DNA of 34,864 nucleotides from an uncultured Bacilli bacterium (lineage in GTDB: Bacteria; Bacillota_I; Bacilli_A; RF39; UBA660): NCBI GenBank assembly GCA_944358325.1, contig CALVQV010000007.1:1-34864 (forward strand), written 5' to 3'. The translations under genes and the position numbers were made by a program. The notes under the pieces were generated by a model that worked only from the letters and a program-made list of their open reading frames with translations, was not told the DNA's origin and did not search any database. Every line of letters begins with the position of its first letter. The first letter of the stretch is position 1. Of this stretch, positions 16,133 to 22,572 are shown one piece after another.

Positions 16133-16996
16133 ATGAGAAATGCTTTATATTATAATTATGGAATTAGCATTTCTGATATACATAAAAATAATTTTTATCA
16201 TTATTTTTTTTATAATGAAGAAAAATATATAATTATACAACATGATTTAATTTATAAAGATTTAGAAAAAAAATATTATATGAGTCAATATCTTTATAAA
16301 AATGGTGTAAAAGTTAATACAATAATTAAAACAAACAAAGATAAGTTGGAGTTTATATATGATGAACATAAATATGTATTAATGAAAATTAATTATGATA
16401 CTACAATAAATATGATAAGATTAGATGATATTATTAATTTTAATAATATTGGAATTTGGTATAGGGATGAAAACCAATATTTTAAAATATGGAGTGATAA
16501 AATTGATTATATTGAATATCAAGTTAGTGAAATGGGAAAAGAATATGAATATATAAGGGATAGTATTTCATATTTTATAGGTATTGCAGAAAATGCTATT
16601 TCATTAAGTAAAAATATATTGGTAAATATTTATTGTATTTCACATATAAAATTTAGTTTAGAACCATTTGAATTTTATAATCCTTTAAATTTTATGGTTG
16701 ATGTTAGAATTAGAGATATTGCTGAATATTTTAAGAAATTAATTCTTGAAGAGAAATTTAATTTAGTATTATTTTTTAGTGGAATAGAAGGATTAAGTAA
16801 AAATGAAGTATCATTACTTTATATTCGTATGCTTTTTCCTAATTACTATTTTGATTTAATAGAAGAATGCTTATTAGATGAAAAAAATGATTATAAGATA
16901 AAAGATATAATTAAAAATGTTCCTTATTTTGAAAAACAGATGGTTGACATATATAGTTTATTAGATTATTTACCATATATAGAATGGATAAAATAG
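16133..16996 (+). CDS. Degenerate kinase-like protein, possibly spore coat (CotS/YutH type)
   Basis: 287 aa. ATG 16133 is chosen; an in-frame GTG at 16121 is part of the GAGGTGG ribosome binding site. The N-lobe-like part (KYIIIQHDLIYKDLEKKYYM, then VNTIIKT and YVLMKI) and the later segment ISHIKFSLEPFEFYNPLNFM followed by VRIRDIAEYFK recall aminoglycoside-kinase-fold coat proteins such as CotS and YutH. The usual HxD catalytic loop appears as SHIKFS, without the Asp, so catalysis is doubtful. There is no signal peptide. It is a single gene between terminators. Assignment rests on pattern only and is tentative; a plain hypothetical protein is the alternative. Confidence 0.5.
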   Translation: MRNALYYNYGISISDIHKNNFYHYFFYNEEKYIIIQHDLIYKDLEKKYYMSQYLYKNGVKVNTIIKTNKDKLEFIYDEHKYVLMKINYDTTINMIRLDDIINFNNIGIWYRDENQYFKIWSDKIDYIEYQVSEMGKEYEYIRDSISYFIGIAENAISLSKNILVNIYCISHIKFSLEPFEFYNPLNFMVDVRIRDIAEYFKKLILEEKFNLVLFFSGIEGLSKNEVSLLYIRMLFPNYYFDLIEECLLDEKNDYKIKDIIKNVPYFEKQMVDIYSLLDYLPYIEWIK

Positions 16997-17216
16997 GTAT
17001 AAAAAAACACATATAAGCTTTACCAAAATATTTTAATATGCTAATACTTTATGTGTCAAATTTTGTAAATATATGTAAATAATACTATAATTGTTGCTTA
17101 TAAAGAATAATTCTTAGATATTAGTATTTTGTTTGTATGATAATTAAAAGATAATTTATCATGTATTTTTTAACTTTTGATATAAATTTTTATTTTTATT
17201 AATGTAAAATTAAATA
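16997..17216. other. Intergenic region, no gene seen
   Basis: 220 bases between the 3' ends of two convergent genes. A loose long-range hairpin (ACACATA near 17009 with TATGTGT near 17051) may serve as terminator. Nothing else is supported. Confidence 0.5.
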
Positions 17217-17444
17217 CTAATTTATGTTTATAACTTCTTTAACTTGTGGAACTTCTTCTTTAATTGCTGTTTCTATTCCATCTTTTAATGTAAAATCTAG
17301 CATCTGACAATTTGCGCAGGCACCTGATAATTTTACATATACGATGTTATTTTCGTATTTTATATATTCTAAATTTCCACCATCCATGATTAAGAAAGGT
17401 TTTAATTTTTCAATGACTTCAATAATTTTTTGTTCTTCATTCAT
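17217..17444 (-). CDS. NifU C-terminal-domain Fe-S scaffold protein
   Basis: 75 aa, essentially one NifU C-terminal domain. The signature GACANCQML gives the CxxC pair Cys43 and Cys46; FLIMDGGNLEYI is also typical. Start at 17444 is preceded by TGGTGAT. These proteins hold a [4Fe-4S] cluster, often as a dimer, and pass it to apo-proteins in the cytosol. Likely clients nearby are the ferredoxin and the Fe-S methyltransferase, though this is only inference. Single gene, divergent from the S1-domain gene. Confidence 0.92.
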   Translation of the reverse strand: MNEEQKIIEVIEKLKPFLIMDGGNLEYIKYENNIVYVKLSGACANCQMLDFTLKDGIETAIKEEVPQVKEVININ

Positions 17445-17516
17445 ATTAATCACCAAAAAGTATTATACATTATTATCTTTAATGCGTAAACTCTTTTTTT
17501 ATTTTAATATTTATGT

Positions 17517-17522
17517 TATAAT
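17517..17522 (+). promoter_or_regulatory. -10 box of the S1-domain gene
   Basis: TATAAT, about 18 bases before the start codon, with a poor T-rich -35. GAGGTG follows as ribosome binding site. Confidence 0.5.
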
Positions 17523-17539
17523 GTCAATGAGGTGTAACC

Positions 17540-17902
17540 ATGACAAAATATGAAAAAGGAAGGATTGTTAAAGGAACGGTTACAGGGATTGAATCATACG
17601 GCGTTTTTGTTTCACTTGATGAATATTATAGTGGTTTGATTCATATTTCAGAAATTTCACATGGATTTGTGCGAAATATTAATGATTTTGTTAATATTGG
17701 TGATGTTATTTATGTGAAAATTATTGATGTTGATGAAGAACAAAGTCATTTGAAGTTAAGTATTAAGGATATTGTATATAGACAAAACAAACGTATAAGA
17801 AAGAAAAAAATAAAGGAAACTAGTTTAGGCTTTACTACTTTATCTTGTAAATTACCTGTGTGGATTGAAGAAAAAATAAAAAAAACAACAAAAAATCAAT
17901 AA
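17540..17902 (+). CDS. cvfD: S1 RNA-binding domain protein (CvfD/YugI/GSP13-like)
   Basis: 120 aa. One S1 domain covers residues 6-77 (GRIVKGTVTGIESYGVFVSL, GLIHISEIS, LKLSIKD). A basic linker RQNKRIRKKKIKE and a C-terminal LGFTTLSCKLPVWIEEKI complete the architecture, which matches single-S1 proteins such as B. subtilis YugI and pneumococcal CvfD. These bind RNA and/or ribosomes and act as post-transcriptional regulators in stress. Ribosome binding site ATGAGGTG. The tRNA promoter begins six bases after its stop, with no clear terminator between, so some read-through into the tRNA operon is possible. Confidence 0.88.
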   Translation: MTKYEKGRIVKGTVTGIESYGVFVSLDEYYSGLIHISEISHGFVRNINDFVNIGDVIYVKIIDVDEEQSHLKLSIKDIVYRQNKRIRKKKIKETSLGFTTLSCKLPVWIEEKIKKTTKNQ

Positions 17903-17907
17903 TTGTG

Positions 17908-17936
17908 TTGACAAAAAAAACTATAAATGTTATAGT
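17908..17936 (+). promoter_or_regulatory. Promoter of the first tRNA unit
   Basis: -35 TTGACA (17908-17913), 17-base spacer, -10 TATAGT (17931-17936), just before tRNA-Val. Confidence 0.88.
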
Positions 17937-17953
17937 TAAATACGTCTACATGC

Positions 17954-18030
17954 GGGAGATTAGCTCAGTTGGTTAGAGCACCTGCCTTACAAGCAGGGGG
18001 TCATAGGTTCGAGTCCTATATCTCCCACCA
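17954..18030 (+). tRNA. tRNA-Val(TAC)
   Basis: 77 nt. Acceptor GGGAGAT/ATCTCCC, D arm GCTC/GAGC, anticodon stem CCTGC/GCAGG with anticodon TAC, T arm ATAGG-TTCGAGT-CCTAT, CCA encoded. Confidence 0.98.
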
Positions 18031-18037
18031 TTTATTT

Positions 18038-18113
<76 letters not shown>

Positions 18114-18117
18114 GTTT

Positions 18118-18201
18118 GGAGGGGTAGCGAAGTGGCCAAACGCGGCAGACTGTAAATCTGTTCCTTCGGGTTCGATGGTTCAAATCCATCTCCCTCCACC
18201 A
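18118..18201 (+). tRNA. tRNA-Tyr(GTA)
   Basis: 84 nt with a long variable arm (TCCTTCGGG region). Anticodon GTA in the loop CTGTAAA, CCA encoded. Confidence 0.98.
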
Positions 18202-18213
18202 CTTTAGTTTTAT

Positions 18214-18289
18214 TGCCTCGTAGCCAAGCGGTAAGGCACCACACTTTGACTGTGGCATTGCGCTAGTTCGAATCTAGCCGAGGCAGCCA
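18214..18289 (+). tRNA. tRNA-Gln(TTG)
   Basis: 76 nt. Acceptor TGCCTCG/CGAGGCA (U1-A72, typical for Gln), anticodon TTG, CCA encoded. Confidence 0.98.
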
Positions 18290-18304
18290 TTTTTTAAATT
18301 ATAT

Positions 18305-18380
18305 GTCCTGTTAGCTCAGCAGGTAGAGCATTTGACTTTTAATCAAAGGGTCACAGATTCGAATTCTGTACAGGACACCA
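18305..18380 (+). tRNA. tRNA-Lys(TTT)
   Basis: 76 nt. Acceptor GTCCTGT/ACAGGAC, anticodon TTT, CCA encoded. Last tRNA of the first unit. Confidence 0.98.
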
Positions 18381-18388
18381 TTGTAAAT

Positions 18389-18416
18389 AAAATCCTTAGT
18401 TTTAAGGATTTTTTAT
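18389..18416 (+). terminator. Terminator of the first tRNA unit
   Basis: AATCCTTA (18391-18398), loop GTTT, TAAGGATT (18403-18410), T run. Confidence 0.9.
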
Positions 18417-18458
18417 TATAGATAAATATATAAAAGTTTAAAAAATATTAAAAAATAC

Positions 18459-18487
18459 TTGTCAAATTGCATAAAATAATGTATACT
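18459..18487 (+). promoter_or_regulatory. Promoter of the second tRNA unit
   Basis: -35 TTGTCA (18459-18464), 17-base spacer, -10 TATACT (18482-18487). Confidence 0.85.
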
Positions 18488-18537
18488 TTTAATTGTCTAA
18501 CTGATTTTATTGTAATTTGTTAGAAATATTGAATTAT

Positions 18538-18626
18538 GCCTGAGTGGCGGAATAGGTAGACGCACAGGACTTAAAATCCTGCGAGGGTTATACCTCATGC
18601 CGGTTCAAGTCCGGCCTTAGGCACCA
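18538..18626 (+). tRNA. tRNA-Leu(TAA)
   Basis: 89 nt class II tRNA with long variable arm (CGAGGGTTATACCTCAT). Anticodon TAA, acceptor GCCTGAG/CTTAGGC, CCA encoded. Confidence 0.98.
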
Positions 18627-18631
18627 TTTAT

Positions 18632-18722
18632 GGAGAAATACCCAAGTCTGGTTGAAGGGACCGGTCTTGAAAACCGGGAGGTCGGAAACGGCGCGGGGGT
18701 TCGAATCCCTCTTTCTCCGCCA
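18632..18722 (+). tRNA. tRNA-Ser(TGA)
   Basis: 91 nt class II tRNA with long variable arm. Anticodon TGA in the loop CTTGAAA, acceptor GGAGAAA/TTTCTCC, discriminator G, CCA encoded. Confidence 0.98.
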
Positions 18723-18740
18723 TTAATTTTATTTTGATAT

Positions 18741-18817
<77 letters not shown>

Positions 18818-18820
18818 TTT

Positions 18821-18896
18821 GGTCCCGTAGTGTAGCGGTTATCACGTCTGCCTGTCACGCAGAAGATCGCCGGTCCGAATCCGGTCGGGACCGCCA
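18821..18896 (+). tRNA. tRNA-Asp(GTC)
   Basis: 76 nt. Acceptor GGTCCCG/CGGGACC, anticodon GTC, discriminator G, CCA encoded. The T loop reads TCCGAAT, so position 55 is C rather than the near-universal T (pseudouridine 55). Confidence 0.97.
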
Positions 18897-18904
18897 TTAT
18901 TTTT

Positions 18905-18980
18905 GGCTCTGTAGCTCAGTCGGTAGAGCAAGGGACTGAAAATCCCTGTGTCGATGGTTCGATTCCATTCGGAGCCACCA
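18905..18980 (+). tRNA. tRNA-Phe(GAA)
   Basis: 76 nt. Acceptor GGCTCTG/CGGAGCC, anticodon GAA, CCA encoded. Confidence 0.98.
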
Positions 18981-18993
18981 TATTTATGTTTTT

Positions 18994-19070
18994 GCGCTCT
19001 TAGCTCAATTGGATAGAGCGTTAGACTACGGATCTAAAGGTTAGGGGTTCGACTCCCTTAGAGCGCACCA
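18994..19070 (+). tRNA. tRNA-Arg(ACG)
   Basis: 77 nt. Acceptor GCGCTCT/AGAGCGC, anticodon ACG (A34 expected to become inosine by TadA), CCA encoded. Confidence 0.98.
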
Positions 19071-19073
19071 TTT

Positions 19074-19150
19074 CGGGAAATAGCACAACTTGGTAGTGCA
19101 CTTGGTTTGGGACCAAGGGGTTGCAGGTTCAAATCCTGTTTTCCCGACCA
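19074..19150 (+). tRNA. tRNA-Pro(TGG)
   Basis: 77 nt. Acceptor CGGGAAA/TTTCCCG, anticodon TGG, CCA encoded. Last of the second unit. Confidence 0.98.
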
Positions 19151-19165
19151 TTTTTTGTGTGCAAC

Positions 19166-19181
19166 CCCTTGGCAACAAGGG
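19166..19181 (+). other. Small GNRA-type hairpin after tRNA-Pro
   Basis: CCCTTG, loop GCAA, CAAGGG. No T run follows, so it is not a terminator by itself; it may mark the 3' processing region of the tRNA transcript. Confidence 0.5.
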
Positions 19182-19190
19182 ATATGATAT

Positions 19191-19229
19191 AAAATAAAAA
19201 CTGATAATTCTGTTATCAGTTTTTATTTT
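19191..19229. terminator. Strong bidirectional terminator
   Basis: A perfect 17-bp stem (19191-19207 with 19213-19229, core CTGATAA/TTATCAG) and loop TTCTG, with A/T arms that act as T runs in both directions. It ends the tRNA unit and the convergent nuclease gene. Confidence 0.92.
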
Positions 19230-20008
19230 ACTATCTTTTCAAATAATTTGTCCAAATATTTTTCTTCAATTCTAAAACTTGTTCCGTGGTCATAAATTTG
19301 TCCTTTTTTTGGACCGCTTTTATATGTACCTATATTAAATACTACTTTTATTTTGCCTTCTTCAATTAGCATTAAAAAATTCTTAAAATTTTTTAATTTG
19401 TAAAAATTAATGTTTTCATATTTTACTATTTCTGTTTTATCCATAATTTTGCTTTTTGCTTTAACTAATGCTAAATAATTTAATTTTTTGTTTAATCTTT
19501 CTTTTAAATTTTCAAAATCCCAATAAGATTTTTTATCAATATTTCCATTAATTGTATCTATTATGTATAAATAAATCCTTTCGTTTTTATAATCTACATT
19601 TAATTTATATGCAAATCTTGTGCCAATATTTTGATATTTGTTCGCCCATATATCACCCATTAATCTTTTATTGTTTTTATATTCTTTATCAGGATATCCA
19701 TAATTTTTTAATATTCTTTTATTTTCTGATAATTCTTCTCCTTTTAAACACATACAAAATAATGTTATAAATTTATCATTTCTTTTTGTTTTGATTTCTA
19801 TTCCTTTATAATCTGGTGCATCATTAAAGTCTTCTTTTTTTCCTATTAATGATTCAAAAGTATATCCTAAATTTGTTGGGCCTTTTCGCATTTCTTTTAT
19901 CCACCCTTTTTTCTTTATAATTAAAAATTTTTCATTTAAATCGTCTATATTGTTTTTGATATCCATATCTTTTAAATTCCTTTCTATTTCTATATAAATA
20001 TTCTCCAT
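19223..20008 (-). CDS. MvaI/BcnI-family restriction endonuclease, orphan
   Basis: 261 aa. The motif GPTNLGYTFESLIG with Glu52, followed by PDYKGIEIKTKR with Asp66, Glu71 and Lys73, is a PD-(D/E)xK active site of the MvaI/BcnI type; GWIKEMRKG upstream and YDHGTSFRI near the C-terminus also fit this family. Known members cleave short GC-centred sites (CCWGG, CCSGG) as monomers. No DNA methyltransferase lies within the window, which is unusual for a type II enzyme. It may be an orphan, a nicking or repair nuclease like MutH, or protected by a modification gene elsewhere. The gene is flanked by tRNA genes on both sides and is very AT-rich, which suggests horizontal acquisition. Confidence 0.82.
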   Translation of the reverse strand: MENIYIEIERNLKDMDIKNNIDDLNEKFLIIKKKGWIKEMRKGPTNLGYTFESLIGKKEDFNDAPDYKGIEIKTKRNDKFITLFCMCLKGEELSENKRILKNYGYPDKEYKNNKRLMGDIWANKYQNIGTRFAYKLNVDYKNERIYLYIIDTINGNIDKKSYWDFENLKERLNKKLNYLALVKAKSKIMDKTEIVKYENINFYKLKNFKNFLMLIEEGKIKVVFNIGTYKSGPKKGQIYDHGTSFRIEEKYLDKLFEKIVK

Positions 20009-20044
20009 AAATTATTAAAAATCCTTTAAAAATTTTAAAATTAG

Positions 20045-20073
20045 TTGAAAAAAAATCAATATTAAAATATACT
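20045..20073 (+). promoter_or_regulatory. SigA-type promoter of the HD-domain gene
   Basis: -35 TTGAAA (20045-20050), 17-base spacer, -10 TATACT (20068-20073). AGGAGG follows as ribosome binding site. Confidence 0.75.
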
Positions 20074-20097
20074 ATATATGATAGGAGGAATGTTTAA

Positions 20098-20577
20098 ATG
20101 GATAAAACCTATTTTGAAATTGTAAAACCTATTTTATTACATCCTGAATTTCAACGTAGAAAAAAATTTATGCATCATGAAAATGAAAGTGTATATGATC
20201 ATTGTTTAAGTGTTTCAATATTGTCATATAAAATAGCAAAAAAGATAGGTGCAAATGAAAAAGATGCTGCTATTGCTGGGTTATTACATGATTTTTATTT
20301 AAATCCATGGCAAGAATCAAATAAGAAATCGCCTTTTTTTAAGCAACATGGTTTTACACATGCTAAAGAAGCAAGCCATAATGCAAAAAAATGGTTTCCT
20401 AAATATATTAATGAGGAAATAGAAGATGCAATTTCTAAACACATGTTTCCCCTTAATCCTAGTCTTCCTAAATGTAAAATAAGTTATTGTGTAACAATTG
20501 CTGATAAAATAATTTCTTGCAAGGTTTTATTTTATCCATTAGCTTGGCCAAAATATTTAGGTTTAAAAAAAGTATAA
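20098..20577 (+). CDS. HD-domain phosphohydrolase
   Basis: 159 aa. Metal ligands of an HD domain are visible: H in YDHCLSVS (His35), LLHD (His64, Asp65), HGFTHAKEA (His84, His88) and a downstream Asp in IADK. Such proteins hydrolyse nucleotides or other phosphoesters in the cytosol. The segment HDFYLNPW is a common variant in Bacillota HD proteins. An AGGAGG site lies before the ATG. It is divergently placed from the orphan nuclease (89 bases between starts) and ends about 115 bases before tRNA-Ala. Substrate is not predictable. Confidence 0.82.
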   Translation: MDKTYFEIVKPILLHPEFQRRKKFMHHENESVYDHCLSVSILSYKIAKKIGANEKDAAIAGLLHDFYLNPWQESNKKSPFFKQHGFTHAKEASHNAKKWFPKYINEEIEDAISKHMFPLNPSLPKCKISYCVTIADKIISCKVLFYPLAWPKYLGLKKV

Positions 20578-20642
20578 ATATAATTAAAATCTTTAATTTT
20601 TTCAATATTGCTTATTTAATTTCATTATTTTATAAAAAAAAC

Positions 20643-20671
20643 TTGCGTTTATATAAATTATATGTTATTAT
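20643..20671 (+). promoter_or_regulatory. Promoter of tRNA-Ala
   Basis: -35 TTGCGT (20643-20648), 17-base spacer, -10 TATTAT (20666-20671), 21 bases before the tRNA. Confidence 0.65.
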
Positions 20672-20692
20672 TATTATGCGTTTTGAAAAAAC

Positions 20693-20769
20693 GGGGAATT
20701 AGCTCAGTTGGCTAGAGCACCTGCCTTGCACGCAGGGGGTCAAGGGTTCGAGTCCCTTATTCTCCACCA
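20693..20769 (+). tRNA. tRNA-Ala(TGC)
   Basis: 77 nt. Acceptor GGGGAAT/ATTCTCC with the G3-U70 identity pair, anticodon TGC, CCA encoded. It stands alone with its own promoter and terminator. Confidence 0.98.
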
Positions 20770-20780
20770 TATTGAATTAT

Positions 20781-20808
20781 AACGAATTGATAAATTCGTT
20801 TTTTTTTG
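20781..20808 (+). terminator. Terminator of tRNA-Ala
   Basis: AACGAATT (20781-20788), loop GATA, AATTCGTT (20793-20800), T run. Confidence 0.9.
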
Positions 20809-20866
20809 TTTATATAATATAAATATATAATTTCTTGACATTGAATAATATTATAGTGGTGATAAT

Positions 20867-21076
20867 ATGTTATTACGTATTATAATTTTTTTATTGGGAT
20901 TTGCTCTTACATTAATTGGTTTTATATATATATTTATTTATTTAAATTTATTAACAATAGGGTATAATTTTTCTACTTATGTTAAATTTATTAGTGGAAG
21001 AATAGAATGTTGGTATTTTTTTATTGGGTTAGTATTAATTTTATCTTCTATTTTTATGTTAAGGAGGAAAGAATAA
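20867..21076 (+). CDS. Small two-helix membrane protein
   Basis: 69 aa with two hydrophobic segments (about 4-30 and 48-64) and a basic end RRKE. GTGGTGAT lies before the ATG. The TAA stop overlaps the ATG of the following gene by one base, so the two are translationally coupled. No family recognised. A TTGACA at 20835-20840 is present but no well-spaced -10 box could be placed. Confidence 0.65.
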   Translation: MLLRIIIFLLGFALTLIGFIYIFIYLNLLTIGYNFSTYVKFISGRIECWYFFIGLVLILSSIFMLRRKE

Positions 21077-21699
21077 TGAATTATATTTATGATATTCTTT
21101 TAAATTTAAATAAAAAAGTATATGATTTTTATGATTGGAATGAGGATGATAAAGTTGTACATATAAAAAAAGCTCCAATTTATACAGTGGATAGTCAATT
21201 TATTTATAATATTACAAATAATGATATAATAATTTCTAAGCATTTTTTGGAACAAATATATAAAAAGACTGAAATATATATAAATGGAAGTGTGAAAACA
21301 ATAAATTATTTAGCAATATTTAGTGATGGTAATAATTGTATTGCAATAAAATTTAATAAACGCGGATTAAATGCTAAAAAAAGCAAATTTTTAATTGATG
21401 AAGATATAGATATTAATAATTTATCTAGTCATTTTCGTAAAAAAATAATAAGTTATAAGATTATAAACATCAATAATAAAAAACTTAATACAACAAGAAT
21501 GCAAAGAAAATGTTATTTTAACATATTTAATATTATGAAAAATATAGATAATAAAAGTCAAATTAAATATTTAAATTATGAATTGTTTAGTATAAAAAGT
21601 GATAGTAAGCAAATCTTAATAAATAACATTAAAAAAAATTTTAATAGGGATTATTTAAAAATTTATGATTTTTTAAAATTAATTGGTACTTCAAAATAA
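21076..21699 (+). CDS. Hypothetical protein resembling DUF3603
   Basis: 207 aa, starting at the ATG that overlaps the upstream stop codon; AAGGAGGAAAGAA precedes it. The opening MNYIYDILLNLNKK-x-YDFYDW and the HIKKAPIY segment look like the DUF3603 group of Bacillota proteins as I recall it. No membrane segment or signal is present. The second half is rich in Lys, Asn and Ile and contains KLNTTRMQRK. Function unknown. It forms a two-gene unit with the small membrane protein upstream. Confidence 0.6.
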   Translation: MNYIYDILLNLNKKVYDFYDWNEDDKVVHIKKAPIYTVDSQFIYNITNNDIIISKHFLEQIYKKTEIYINGSVKTINYLAIFSDGNNCIAIKFNKRGLNAKKSKFLIDEDIDINNLSSHFRKKIISYKIININNKKLNTTRMQRKCYFNIFNIMKNIDNKSQIKYLNYELFSIKSDSKQILINNIKKNFNRDYLKIYDFLKLIGTSK

Positions 21700-21711
21700 A
21701 TATGCTATACT
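21683..21711 (+). promoter_or_regulatory. SigA-type promoter
   Basis: -35 TTGGTA (21683-21688), 17-base spacer, -10 TATACT (21706-21711). The -35 overlaps the end of the preceding gene. Confidence 0.65.
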
Positions 21712-21733
21712 ATAATAAAGAGGTAGTATATTT

Positions 21734-22252
21734 ATGCAGTTAATTCAAAATGATGATTATTTTAAATCAATTTGTAATAATGATCAACAATTTGTTTATA
21801 CAATGCAAGATTATAGTATTAAATTAGATAATTATAATGATATTCCAAATCATATGGCTATTTATGATTTAAGGATTGGAAATAAATGGTATTTAGAATT
21901 TGATTATTTTCCTTTAAAAAGTGACAACAATTTACTTTTAGTAAAAGAAGTAAGAATTTTTAAAAATGGCGAAAGTGGTAAATGTTTTGTATATGAATAT
22001 TCTGATAATCAAGAATATGAAACGCAAAAAAGAATTAAAGCAATTTACTTATTTATTGGTAAAACTAATGGTTATGAACGTTATGACGCAATTTATGATA
22101 ATGGAAATTATCGTTTAATTGATTGTTATGGAAATATTTATAATGATACACTTGATGTTCCATTTTTTTCTAAGTTAATAGAAAAATGTGAAATTTTAAA
22201 TAATCCTAATTTAAAAAATAGAGATAGGGTTAAGATATATAAAAGAAAATAG
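21734..22252 (+). CDS. Hypothetical protein
   Basis: 172 aa, acidic/aromatic, with AGAGGT ten bases before the ATG. No signal peptide or membrane segment. The composition is rich in Tyr, Asn and Asp. Short strand-like segments such as WYLEFDYFPL and LLLVKEVRIF alternate with polar loops, and later YERYDAIYDNGNYRLIDCYG suggests a beta-rich fold. I do not recognise a family. It is a single gene, ending about 50 bases before the asnS T-box promoter. Confidence 0.65.
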   Translation: MQLIQNDDYFKSICNNDQQFVYTMQDYSIKLDNYNDIPNHMAIYDLRIGNKWYLEFDYFPLKSDNNLLLVKEVRIFKNGESGKCFVYEYSDNQEYETQKRIKAIYLFIGKTNGYERYDAIYDNGNYRLIDCYGNIYNDTLDVPFFSKLIEKCEILNNPNLKNRDRVKIYKRK

Positions 22253-22298
22253 ATATATAAATTAAAGATACTTTGTGTAGGAAAATTTGATAATTTAT

Positions 22299-22327
22299 TT
22301 GCAATTATAAAAAGATATGTGTATAAT
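22299..22327 (+). promoter_or_regulatory. Promoter of the asnS leader
   Basis: -35 TTGCAA (22299-22304), 17-base spacer, -10 TATAAT (22322-22327). Confidence 0.8.
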
Positions 22328-22333
22328 AATAGT

Positions 22334-22556
22334 TATCAAATGCAGAGATAATAGAGAAGTAAAATAAGAAACTGATTTAAAGCGAACTACGATGGTGAGA
22401 GGTAGTATTAAAGACTTATTTGAATAACACTATTTAGCAGCTTACTGAAATAATAGTAGGATAAGCCGGTTTATTACCGTTAATAATAGAAAGATGTCAG
22501 TTATGATAAGAAGGGTGGTACCGCGTTTTGCCCCTTTGCTTCATAACTTTTTTTAT
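22334..22556 (+). promoter_or_regulatory. T-box riboswitch controlling asnS, Asn specifier
   Basis: The T-box motif AAGGGTGGTACCGCG is at 22511-22525. Stem I is visible: AAATAAG pairs with CTTATTT, the distal hairpin ACTAC/GTAGT carries the GATGGTGAGAG loop, and an AGTA...GAA loop-E pair lies beside the specifier AAC at 22426-22428, an Asn codon matching asnS. The terminator stem AGTTATGA (22499-22506)/TCATAACT (22541-22548) plus T run overlaps the T-box antiterminator. Uncharged tRNA-Asn should stabilise the antiterminator and allow asnS expression. Confidence 0.93.
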
Positions 22557-22572
22557 TTATAGGGAGGTTTTT

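Noticed and set aside
20517-20702. 61-codon frame running from the HD gene into tRNA-Ala
   Set aside because: Starts inside a real gene, ends inside a tRNA, no ribosome binding site.
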